Assembly (NCBI GenBank): GCA_910574255.1
Contig: CAJTAK010000003.1
Location: forward strand, 326,589 to 390,588
Source: Clostridia bacterium
Lineage (GTDB): Bacteria; Bacillota; Clostridia; Lachnospirales; Lachnospiraceae
DNA: 64,000 nt
Direction of reading: 5' to 3'
Shown here: in pieces, positions 27,768 to 34,434 of the stretch
Position numbering within the stretch: position 1 is the first letter of the stretch
How the letters are laid out: the number at the start of each line of letters is the position of its first letter
Made by a program: the position numbers and the translations under genes
The notes under the pieces: model-generated
Told to the model about the DNA's origin: nothing
What the model saw: only the letters and a program-made list of their open reading frames with translations
The model's database searches: none

Positions 27768-28832
27768 TCAGGCAGCATCCACGGCGCTGACTTTCACATG
27801 GAATGTCCGAAACTCTGATACCGTTACAAACTGTTCATAGATTTCCGGATACTGCAGTTTCAGCCGTGCCAGGTTGTCCTTGTCAACGATCATCTTACGG
27901 ACCGGATTGTATGTCACCGTATAGCGGCTCCCGCCCATATCGCAGACAGCCTTACAGCTCGTTCCCAGCTCCGCAGCCAGGATTGCTTTCAGCCTCTGGA
28001 TATCGGCCTCCAGCTTTTTGGAAAATTTATCCGACTGTTTCTTCTGCTCCTGGAGCTGCATGTAACGCATCAGCGTGGACTGCATGGTGCCTTTCAGGAT
28101 AATGGTTTCCGCATCCTTGTCTGCACGGCCGCAATACTGCCTGGCGCTTGCAAGGATCACATCTCCATCCTCCAGATAAGGCGGCGGAACCTGTTTCTGC
28201 ACATAGCTGTTCCAGAATTCCTGTTCCAGGAATATCATTTCTTCCTCGTATGCTGTATCCCTGCGGATCTCCCGTATGATGACCTCATCCTCCGTGTTTC
28301 CATACAGACAGCAGAAAAATACCCGGTCTATATCCATCACGGCCATGTAATGCCTGCCCTGTGCCTCATAATAGACCGGCACAATCTCCCGGCCGTCTTT
28401 CCACCACAGGTCTTTTGCATTATAATTGGTGGTCTTGATCTCCAGGATTGCCTCTGTGCCGTCCGGCATGGTGATAAAATAATCCACATCCGCCAGCATG
28501 AACGGAAAAAGAGGATGCTGGAACATCTTCTTGATCTGATAGAGCTTAAGTCCTGTCTTGCGTCCAAATATCTTTGCCACAAGGTCTTCCAGAAGATGAC
28601 CCATTTCCAGAGCCACCCAGTTGGACTCATTTTCCTCCACCGCCGCGATACCAAGCTTGTCATAATAGATATCCCTTGCGGTACGGAAAGGGGATATTCC
28701 CATGATGGCTGCTGCGTCACTGCCGCCGATCCCTTTACGTCTCCAGTCCAGCCATTCCTCACGGGTAAGGTTTTCTGTTTCCACCAATACCAGCGGACTG
28801 TTCCTTCCCTTTTCAAATACCATGCCGGGCAT
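27768..28832 (-). CDS. YqaJ-family recombinase nuclease (lambda-exonuclease fold)
   Basis: 354 aa. The YqaJ domain is plain: EEWLDWRRKGIGGSDAAAIMG (IGGSDAA motif), MGHLLEDLVAKIF, DVDYFI and ILEIKTTNY (the catalytic Asp and ExK), then YEAQGRHYMAVMDIDRVFF. The C-terminal 100 residues are helical with a KQSDKFSKKLEADIQRLK region. Such nucleases process DNA ends for single-strand annealing recombination. No separate RecT-like annealase was recognised nearby. Start ATG 28832 has AAGGGGGGCGTAAAT upstream, made by the end of the 53-aa gene. Confidence 0.88.
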   Translation of the reverse strand: MPGMVFEKGRNSPLVLVETENLTREEWLDWRRKGIGGSDAAAIMGISPFRTARDIYYDKLGIAAVEENESNWVALEMGHLLEDLVAKIFGRKTGLKLYQIKKMFQHPLFPFMLADVDYFITMPDGTEAILEIKTTNYNAKDLWWKDGREIVPVYYEAQGRHYMAVMDIDRVFFCCLYGNTEDEVIIREIRRDTAYEEEMIFLEQEFWNSYVQKQVPPPYLEDGDVILASARQYCGRADKDAETIILKGTMQSTLMRYMQLQEQKKQSDKFSKKLEADIQRLKAILAAELGTSCKAVCDMGGSRYTVTYNPVRKMIVDKDNLARLKLQYPEIYEQFVTVSEFRTFHVKVSAVDAA

Positions 28833-28834
28833 AT

Positions 28835-28996
28835 TTACGCCCCCCTTCTTGCTCTGTGTGTGAAGTTTACTGTCCGTATGATGGTACAGTTCTTCTGATA
28901 CCGGGCATTTGCTTTCTGGGCAGCAGTATCCTGAAACGGACAGCCTGCCGCCTGTTTCTTCCAGTTTTTACTGGCTTTTTTGTTTCTTGCACTCAT
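28835..28996 (-). CDS. 53-aa basic protein, first gene of the long ICE operon
   Basis: Hand-translated: starts MSARNKKASKNWKKQAAG, ends FTHRARRGA. It is strongly basic (many Lys/Arg), with two Cys (one in GCPFQD, one in KNCTII). It precedes the YqaJ start by 2 bases. The ATG at 28996 is preceded by GGCAGGTAAAAAG. It is the first coding sequence downstream of leader RNA copy 1. A nucleic-acid-binding role is plausible from charge alone. Confidence 0.5.
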   Translation of the reverse strand: MSARNKKASKNWKKQAAGCPFQDTAAQKANARYQKNCTIIRTVNFTHRARRGA

Positions 28997-29071
28997 TCTT
29001 TTTACCTGCCTTTCTAAAAATGTTTTATCCTCAAAGCCTGAAACGGCGTTTGGGCGGTGAAATAATTAAAA

Positions 29072-29311
29072 AGCGGAAATGACTGCCAAATCTTTGGCGT
29101 CCATGGATTTCCATGAACCATTGTCATTTCCGCTCTATAAGGGAATATCATCCCGTAACATAAAAAAGGCCAGTAAACCACTGCCCGGAAGGCATAGTGG
29201 TACTACTGGCACAAAATACAAACTTAACAGCGTGTGCAATGCGGAGCATATTCCGCATACAGCCTGAACAGACTATATCTCCCATACGGGATGCGCACAA
29301 AAATCAATTAC
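29072..29311 (-). ncRNA. Structured double-terminator leader RNA, copy 1
   Basis: The RNA begins near 29311 and runs leftward. Visible elements in order: a conserved 5' segment (UUGUAAUUGAUUUUUGUGCG), a variable hairpin, a conserved stretch UUGCACACGCUGUUAAGUUU, terminator 1 (29162-29210: GCCAGU/ACUGGC with a long near-complementary stem and CUUUUUU), and terminator 2 (29072-29134: perfect 12-bp stem AGCGGAAAUGAC/GUCAUUUCCGCU enclosing GUUCAUG/CAUGGAC, followed by U5). Copies 2 and 3 share the layout with compensatory stem changes. It precedes the 53-aa gene and the 15-kb ICE operon. Either a terminated small RNA or a regulated leader. Confidence 0.75.
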
Positions 29312-29317
29312 AAGGAC

Positions 29318-29371
29318 AGTTTAGCACAAGATATTGATTAAGTCAAGCTGTCAATACTATATATAGTATTG
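29318..29371 (-). promoter_or_regulatory. Promoter and 20-bp palindrome, leader copy 1
   Basis: Minus strand: -35 TTGACT (29341-29346), 17-bp spacer, -10 TAAACT (29318-29323). Upstream is the perfect palindrome CAATACTATATATAGTATTG (29352-29371); its core ACTATATATAGT ends 9 bp before the -35, the same distance as at the other two copies. Likely an operator or an AT-rich activator site. Confidence 0.8.
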
Positions 29372-29416
29372 TCGGATGCGTAAGCACCAGATCTGGTACA
29401 ATGAGAGATTTTCTTC

Positions 29417-30622
29417 TCAGGAAGCTTCCATGTCAAACAGAGAAAGCTGTACCGGCTGTTCTTTTTTCTCTTTCTCTTTTTTAAGGCGCATCTCTTCCAG
29501 CTCTGCAATCCGTTCCCGGCCCAGCCATTTATCCGCATGGCGCCGGTCTGCGCTGAACTCCTCCAGGCTCTCATATCCATGCTCTATCAGTTTCTTTTCC
29601 AGGCGCTTAACTGCAGATTCCCTCAGCTGCCGCCGCCTTTCCCTTTTGTTTTCTGAATTTTGTTTTTCCATATCGGAGGCATGTACGATCTGGATTCCGT
29701 TACGGATATCCTCCAGGTCCTGCATCAGATCCCGGCTCTCCCTCTGTTCAGCACGGACATTCAGAATCTCAAAGGAAAAGTGCCTGCCGTGGTATTCAGA
29801 GAAAAACAGTTCCGTAAAATAGTGGTTCCGCATTTTGTCCCTTATCCTGTCCTGGCAGAGTCTGGCGCATATTTTGGCGATATCCATGCTCACCGGATGG
29901 TCAAACAGCTTTTTTCCCTTAATGATCTGGGTATCCATCTGCCCCTCAAACAGTGTGCCGTTTAAGTCGCACCTAAGATATGTGATCTTAACATCATAAA
30001 ACACATTCCCCCGTTTTTTATCCAGCTCATGCCCCAGAACCGGACACAGCCCTGCGCACCTCCTTAATCCGCAGTAATAAGGATCATAATTCATTTCCCA
30101 TTCCAGCGTATCCCTGTTAAACCTCGTATGCTCCCGGCAGACGCGCCCCTTCTTTTGAAGCTCGAAACTGACCTCCTGCCTTCGTATCTCTTCATCATGG
30201 AGTTTTAAGATATGCTCCACACTTCCTTCATAACAGTATTCTTCATCTGTCATATGGACTTCACAATCATACCGGAGTACGCCGTGATCCTGAAGGTACT
30301 CATGTTTCAGCGTGCATTCCTTTTTTTCATAAGGACAGTGGATCGTTGCCATATCGTTTTCAAACGTCCACTCAATACCCATGTAACTCATGTTGCTGTG
30401 ACACTGGAGGCCTTTACACTGCAGGCCGCAGGGAGTCTTAAAGGTCTGCTCATAGATCCACCAGCGTTCATAGGTAAAGCCTCCATAAAAATTATCAAGG
30501 GTCTTTTTCTCCCATGTGGAGACGTCCACCCTTACATGGTCCGGATGGCGGTCTGCGGTATAGCCTTCCGCCAGCAGCCGTTTTGTCAAAGCGTTGTATT
30601 CCTTATACTCATTCTCTTTCAT
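29417..30622 (-). CDS. Cys-rich 401-aa ICE protein with C-terminal sliding-clamp motif (copy A)
   Basis: Unrecognised family. Many cysteines are arranged in clusters likely to bind metal: TPCGLQCKGLQC near residue 63-74, IHCPYEKKEC near 95-104, YYCGLRRCAGLC near 190, and CARLC near 257. The middle is acidic and aromatic (YDCEVHMTDEEYCYEG). The C-terminal 90 residues are helical and highly charged, then end QPVQLSLFDMEAS. QLSLF matches the consensus bacterial beta-clamp-binding pentapeptide QL(S/D)LF, suggesting it docks on DnaN (inference). The ATG has AAGGAGGAAG upstream. It is encoded 11 bases after the 67-aa gene and is paralogous to 48445-49650. Confidence 0.7.
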   Translation of the reverse strand: MKENEYKEYNALTKRLLAEGYTADRHPDHVRVDVSTWEKKTLDNFYGGFTYERWWIYEQTFKTPCGLQCKGLQCHSNMSYMGIEWTFENDMATIHCPYEKKECTLKHEYLQDHGVLRYDCEVHMTDEEYCYEGSVEHILKLHDEEIRRQEVSFELQKKGRVCREHTRFNRDTLEWEMNYDPYYCGLRRCAGLCPVLGHELDKKRGNVFYDVKITYLRCDLNGTLFEGQMDTQIIKGKKLFDHPVSMDIAKICARLCQDRIRDKMRNHYFTELFFSEYHGRHFSFEILNVRAEQRESRDLMQDLEDIRNGIQIVHASDMEKQNSENKRERRRQLRESAVKRLEKKLIEHGYESLEEFSADRRHADKWLGRERIAELEEMRLKKEKEKKEQPVQLSLFDMEAS

Positions 30623-30633
30623 TTTCTTCCTCC

Positions 30634-30837
30634 TTACAGGCCCTGGCAGGGGCGCATCCCAAAATAGTCTTCCATGCGGTCCCTCAGCCTCTCCGCTGAC
30701 ATGCCGTATTCTCCGGCAATACAGGATTCACAGCATGGATATTTGTATGCCAGGGTTTTTGATAACCGGGCATCCCAGCTGTTTAACTGCCGTCCGCATT
30801 TGTTACAGTCCTGATCCAGCCATCTTACTTTCTGCAA
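30634..30837 (-). CDS. 67-aa zinc-finger-like protein (copy A)
   Basis: Starts at TTG 30837, chosen because AAGGAGGAGAACGA precedes it. Four cysteines in CNKCGRQ and CCESCIAGEYG form a two-knuckle zinc site; the C-terminus has MSAERLRDRMEDYFGMRPC. It is the first gene after leader RNA copy 2 and is followed by the 401-aa gene. The copy in ICE B (49662-49865) differs at only a few residues. Likely a small DNA- or protein-binding regulator; function unknown. Confidence 0.65.
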   Translation of the reverse strand: MQKVRWLDQDCNKCGRQLNSWDARLSKTLAYKYPCCESCIAGEYGMSAERLRDRMEDYFGMRPCQGL

Positions 30838-30903
30838 TCGTTCTCCTCCTTCCTGATATATAAATTTCTATCCTCAGCCTTCCCGGCATCTGGGCAGCAA
30901 AAA

Positions 30904-31145
30904 AGCAGGAATGACTTCCCTGATATATCTGGCGTCCATAATTTCTATGAACCGGCGTCATTCCTGCTCTGATAAGAGATTATTAAATTCTAAACTAAAA
31001 AGCCAGCGGTAGATCACTTGCTGGGCATAGTGATACTGCTGGCACATTCATACAAACTTAACAGCGTGTGCAATGCGGGAAATATTCCGCCTACAGGTGT
31101 TTCTGACTGTAGCTCCATAAAAGGATTCGCACAAAAATCAATTAC
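30904..31145 (-). ncRNA. Structured double-terminator leader RNA, copy 2
   Basis: Same architecture as copy 1. Terminator 1 spans 30997-31043 (GCCAGC/GCUGGC, with AUCACU/AGUGAU inside, U5 after). Terminator 2 spans 30904-30968 (perfect 12-bp AGCAGGAAUGAC/GUCAUUCCUGCU, enclosing GUUCAUA/UAUGGAC, followed by U6). The 5' half keeps UUUUUGUGCGAAUCC and the GCACACGCUGUUAAGUUUGUAU block; GUGCGAAU can pair with AUUGCAC around one bulged G. It precedes the 67-aa and 401-aa genes of ICE A. Confidence 0.78.
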
Positions 31146-31151
31146 AAGGGA

Positions 31152-31201
31152 AGTGTAGCACAAGATATGGAATCCGTCAATGATTTGCAACTATATATAG
31201 T
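31152..31201 (-). promoter_or_regulatory. Promoter and palindrome, leader copy 2
   Basis: -35 TTGACG (31175-31180), 17-bp spacer ending TCTTGTGC, -10 TACACT (31152-31157). The palindrome ACTATATATAGT lies at 31190-31201, 9 bp upstream of the -35. Unlike copy 1, the palindrome does not extend further. Confidence 0.8.
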
Positions 31202-31202
31202 A

Positions 31203-31300
31203 GGAACATACTTATGGAGCGTAATTTCCTCCGGTGGTGGACGGGCTTTTTTTAATGTGTCAATGACCGTCGGATTTTGTTGATACGCTTTGCGATTCAT
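31203..31300 (-). pseudogene. 5' fragment of a small gene broken by the leader module
   Basis: A strong ribosome site (AAGGAGGTAGCCGCC) and ATG at 31300 open a frame that reads MNRKAYQQNPTVIDTLKK then ARPPPEEITLHKYVP before running into the palindrome and promoter of leader copy 2, where it ends at 31142 with a tail that looks non-coding. It appears to be the first about 32 codons of a gene truncated at about 31202. The parent gene is not recognised. It may mark the boundary of a recombination event that brought in the leader module or the ABC/TetR cargo. Confidence 0.45.
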
Positions 31301-31360
31301 GGCGGCTACCTCCTTTAGCCGTCGCTTTAACAAAAACCGCATATTACTTTAGAGGATAAA

Positions 31361-31400
31361 AGAAACGGCGGCTTTGATCTCTCAAAAGCCGCCGTGTAAG
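31361..31400 (-). terminator. Terminator of the ABC exporter operon
   Basis: ACGGCGGCTTT (31365-31375) pairs with AAAGCCGCCGT (31385-31395), an 11-bp GC-rich stem. On the minus strand it is followed by TTCTTTTATC. It lies about 110 bases after the exporter stop (31512). Confidence 0.75.
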
Positions 31401-31511
31401 AATAGGCGCATGAAAACCTCTGCTGTACGACGGCTTTTTTCTTTTGCCCTATGCAAAATTCTATTTCTAAAGATATGACAAAGAGTATAAGAAATTCCTT
31501 AAATAAAATCC

Positions 31512-33197
31512 CTATTTTTTCAGTTGGTAGAAATTATAAAATGCTGCGTTTTTTGCAATAAGTGTTTCAAAGGTGCCATGCTCAATGATTTTTCCGTCTG
31601 CCATAAAGATAATTTCATCATAGAGTTCAAGAATATCTTTGCTCATATTGTGGGTAATAGTGAGTAGCGTTAAATCAGATATTGCTAACAATCTGCTTTC
31701 AATATCATACGCAGTTTGCATATCAATAGCAGACGTACCCTCGTCTAAAATTAACAGCGGCTTTTTACGAATTAAAGCCCTTGCTACGGCAATTCGCTGT
31801 TTTTGACCACCGGAAAGGTTATTACCATTTTCCCCAACATGATATTCAAGTCCGTTTGGTACTTGCTCAACGAAATGCAATAAGCCACTATCAGACAGTG
31901 CAGATTGTAATTCTTCTTTGTCATAATCTTCATGTAGGCAAATATTGTCTAAAATGCTTTCGTCAAACATATAGACATTTTGATGAATGACCGACGACAG
32001 GGCGGTTATTTTATCAATATCCACAATGGAAAGACTATCTTCATCATACAGAACATCACCTTTGAAATCAGAATAATATCCGGCAATCAGCTTGATAAGT
32101 GTAGATTTTCCGCAGCCGCTTTTACCAACAAAGGCATATTTTTTTCCTTTTTCAATGGATAATGAAATACCGTTTATGACTTCAATTTCTTTATCATAAG
32201 AAAAATGCAAATCTTCTATACAAATCGTCTCATTGAAAGTAGGGGATTTTTTTGTATCTGTGTCTTGCTCCCTATAATCTGAAAATTCATTTAGCTTTTG
32301 TGCAATCGGCTTTATACTTTTAATTTTAGGAATATTGCTAAAAATAATTAAAAGCGGATTTGCAAGATTGCTGCTAACCTGCACCATACCTAATAAGGCC
32401 CCTGCGCTGATACGCCCGATAATAATGAAATATGCCGAAAGAAAAACAACAACAACCTGAACGAGAAGCGCAAGAACCATAGAAACCGCTTCATTGGCAG
32501 CAATCGCTTTGTCAACTGAATATTTTGCTTTTATCGTGTCCTCATTACTTGCTTCAAATCGTGAGAGGACATATTTTTTCATTCGGTACGACTTGATAAT
32601 TTCAAAGCCGGATAACAGGTCTTTTACATGGTTTGTAAAAGAGGATAGCATATCAGAATATTTATCCTGCCGTTTGGAGAGCAATCCTCCAAACAGACTG
32701 GGTACAATAAGCATAATAGCGATTGCAATAATTACGCATACCGTAACGATAATGTCGAAGTAAATCATTACAGCAAGGGACGCTATGAAAATAATAGTGT
32801 ATTGAATGACTTGCAGGAGAGGAAGTAAAAAATTGTCCTCAATCATTTTTACATCATTCGTAATTGCAGATAAGTAATCTGCGGTATGGTTTTTAGAGTA
32901 GTCCTCAATCGTGTGTTTCTCAATTCCCATAAAGGTTTTAGAACGGACAGCTTTCATAATCTTGCAGACAAATTTTTTGCTAAACAAAGATTGCAAGTAC
33001 ATAAATACTCCCATTAGCGCAAAGTAGACGAAAGAAAAGAGCAGTATTCTGATAAATCCCTCCATATTGCCCATATCTACAATGTCCATAACCTGTTGCA
33101 ACAAGATAGCGATAAACACATAGGACAAAGAACTAATAGCAGTAAATAATACGGTAAGAAACAGCAGAAGTTTGTATTGTTTTAAGTAGCGTATCAT
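31512..33197 (-). CDS. ABC exporter, fused membrane and ATPase domains
   Basis: 561 aa. Residues 1-290 contain six membrane helices of an ABC exporter (type IV fold). Residues 330-561 form the ATPase: Walker A VGKSGCGKSTLI, signature LSGGQKQRIAVARAL, Walker B LLILDEGTSAID, switch His in TITHN. As a half-transporter it would dimerise. It follows the 79-aa membrane protein gene by 14 bases and shares its promoter, which carries a TetR-type site (33501-33514). Efflux of a drug, peptide or lipid is likely; substrate unknown. Low GC compared with the ICE core suggests separate origin as cargo. Confidence 0.9.
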   Translation of the reverse strand: MIRYLKQYKLLLFLTVLFTAISSLSYVFIAILLQQVMDIVDMGNMEGFIRILLFSFVYFALMGVFMYLQSLFSKKFVCKIMKAVRSKTFMGIEKHTIEDYSKNHTADYLSAITNDVKMIEDNFLLPLLQVIQYTIIFIASLAVMIYFDIIVTVCVIIAIAIMLIVPSLFGGLLSKRQDKYSDMLSSFTNHVKDLLSGFEIIKSYRMKKYVLSRFEASNEDTIKAKYSVDKAIAANEAVSMVLALLVQVVVVFLSAYFIIIGRISAGALLGMVQVSSNLANPLLIIFSNIPKIKSIKPIAQKLNEFSDYREQDTDTKKSPTFNETICIEDLHFSYDKEIEVINGISLSIEKGKKYAFVGKSGCGKSTLIKLIAGYYSDFKGDVLYDEDSLSIVDIDKITALSSVIHQNVYMFDESILDNICLHEDYDKEELQSALSDSGLLHFVEQVPNGLEYHVGENGNNLSGGQKQRIAVARALIRKKPLLILDEGTSAIDMQTAYDIESRLLAISDLTLLTITHNMSKDILELYDEIIFMADGKIIEHGTFETLIAKNAAFYNFYQLKK

Positions 33198-33211
33198 ATA
33201 GCAGTGTCCTC

Positions 33212-33451
33212 CTATTTTCTGTTCACAAACAAATCGCAGACAAGTCCTGCTGCACCCAAACCAAACAGACAGGTGGCGGCTAATTTATAGCCTTTTTCAG
33301 ATAAGTGTGCAGCTCCTATCAACAGTCCAATTTCTGCCGCAGCAGATACAGACTTAGATACAAAGCGGAATGAACGTTTTTTCCATGCCTTATTTGCGGT
33401 GACTTCAATTTTGTTTGCTACGTTTTCGATTTTTTGGTCTAAGTTAGACAT
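33212..33451 (-). CDS. 79-aa membrane protein encoded with ABC exporter
   Basis: Starts MSNLDQKIENVANKIEVTANKAWKK (cut here), a helical amphipathic N-terminus, followed by two hydrophobic segments (about residues 38-50 and 56-74). AAAGGAG lies before the ATG. It is the first gene of the two-gene exporter unit controlled with the TetR regulator. It could be an accessory subunit or a small hydrophobic regulator. Family unknown. Confidence 0.6.
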   Translation of the reverse strand: MSNLDQKIENVANKIEVTANKAWKKRSFRFVSKSVSAAAEIGLLIGAAHLSEKGYKLAATCLFGLGAAGLVCDLFVNRK

Positions 33452-33500
33452 TATAATCTCCTTTCATACATTTAAGCGGTATGTATATGCTTAAAAAATA

Positions 33501-33514
33501 ATACCTTACGAATG
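33501..33514. promoter_or_regulatory. Putative TetR operator upstream of exporter operon
   Basis: The minus strand reads CATTCGTAAGGTAT. The same element, CATTCGTTTGGTAT, lies just downstream of the tetR-like promoter (34231-34244, plus strand). A direct repeat ATGTATATGCTTAAAAA flanks it (33480-33496 and 33517-33533). Confidence 0.6.
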
Positions 33515-33561
33515 AATGTATATGCTTAAAAATAAAACTGCCTTTTTCAAGGCAATTTTAT

Positions 33562-34209
33562 TTATTTGCCCTCGTTTAGATGTTCAAGGTAGTCTTGCAG
33601 TGTATCAAAAATTTCATCGTCAATAATTGGAAGTTTTATACTATCCAAAAGGTATTTGATAAATGCAAACTTTGAAATCAGTTCTTCCGGTGTCGCAGGA
33701 TAGACAGAGGGAATTAACCAAAAGTTTGTAAGTAACGGCAAAAGTTCAGAAAGTTCTTTTGCATATTCGGTCTGTATAGAGCTGTTCTCTATTCCCTCTT
33801 GAATAAGCTGCAACCAAAGAGGGGCAATCAATTTTCTGTTTGTGTCAGCCAGTTCTGCTAATAATCGGGGATTTTTCAAAAGAGGAATACTTTGCTTGCC
33901 AAGCTCTGTCCTATCAATATCTACATGGTTTAGCTTAATAACTTCTCGCATTTTTTGTAGACCGTTCAAGTTCTTCTGTTTTTGTACGGTAACAAACGGG
34001 TTATTATCAAAAAAGAGTTTTTCCCCTAATGCGTCAATAATTTCTTCTTTCGATTTGAAATGATGATAAATCGCTCCCTTAGTCAGTCCACCAAGCTCAT
34101 TTACAATATCCTGAATAGTTGTATTGTCGTATCCTTTTTCCAGGAATAATCGCTGTGATACTTCCAATATCTTCTCAACGGTTACTTCTGGATATTTATT
34201 TCGTGCCAC
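33562..34209 (-). CDS. TetR/AcrR-family regulator
   Basis: 215 aa from GTG 34209, chosen because AAAGGAGGATTGGC precedes it. N-terminal HTH: VTVEKILEVSQRLFLEKGYDN, TTIQDIVNELGGLTKGAIYHHFKSKEE. The rest is an all-helical ligand-binding domain. It reads in the same direction as the exporter operon and is separated from it by a 110-base gap carrying the operator. A matching site overlaps its own promoter, so autoregulation together with exporter repression is likely. Confidence 0.88.
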   Translation of the reverse strand: MARNKYPEVTVEKILEVSQRLFLEKGYDNTTIQDIVNELGGLTKGAIYHHFKSKEEIIDALGEKLFFDNNPFVTVQKQKNLNGLQKMREVIKLNHVDIDRTELGKQSIPLLKNPRLLAELADTNRKLIAPLWLQLIQEGIENSSIQTEYAKELSELLPLLTNFWLIPSVYPATPEELISKFAFIKYLLDSIKLPIIDDEIFDTLQDYLEHLNEGK

Positions 34210-34230
34210 GCCAATCCTCCTTTCAACTAT

Positions 34231-34280
34231 CATTCGTTTGGTATGTAACCCATTATATCCAGTGAAACAGATCTTGTCAA
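34231..34280 (-). promoter_or_regulatory. Consensus promoter and operator of tetR-like gene
   Basis: Minus strand: -35 TTGACA (34275-34280), 17-bp spacer, -10 TATAAT (34252-34257). The operator-like CATTCGTTTGGTAT (34231-34244 on +) starts 7 bases downstream of the -10, over the transcription start. A perfect-consensus promoter with an overlapping operator fits tight autorepression. Confidence 0.8.
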
Positions 34281-34323
34281 GATACATTCAGTAGGTATTT
34301 ATATCCCGTTTTACAAATTTGTA

Positions 34324-34359
34324 TTAAAATTTATCAAATGCTGTTGACATATCATACAT
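34324..34359 (-). pseudogene. First 11 codons of a type I CBASS CD-NTase gene
   Basis: The frame encodes MYDMSTAFDKF then TAA. The intact CD-NTase at 51236-52609 begins with the same eleven residues (MYDMSTAFDKFYRKK). The about 75 bases upstream (34360-34435) also match those upstream of the intact gene, with few changes. The identity stops abruptly after codon 11. So ICE A once carried the CBASS gene and lost it by deletion or replacement. Confidence 0.8.
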
Positions 34360-34434
34360 CTATAATACCGCTCTCCCTAAATACCATCTTTTTACTCAAC
34401 CTGATACTATCTAATCTATAACAAAATAGCTTCA

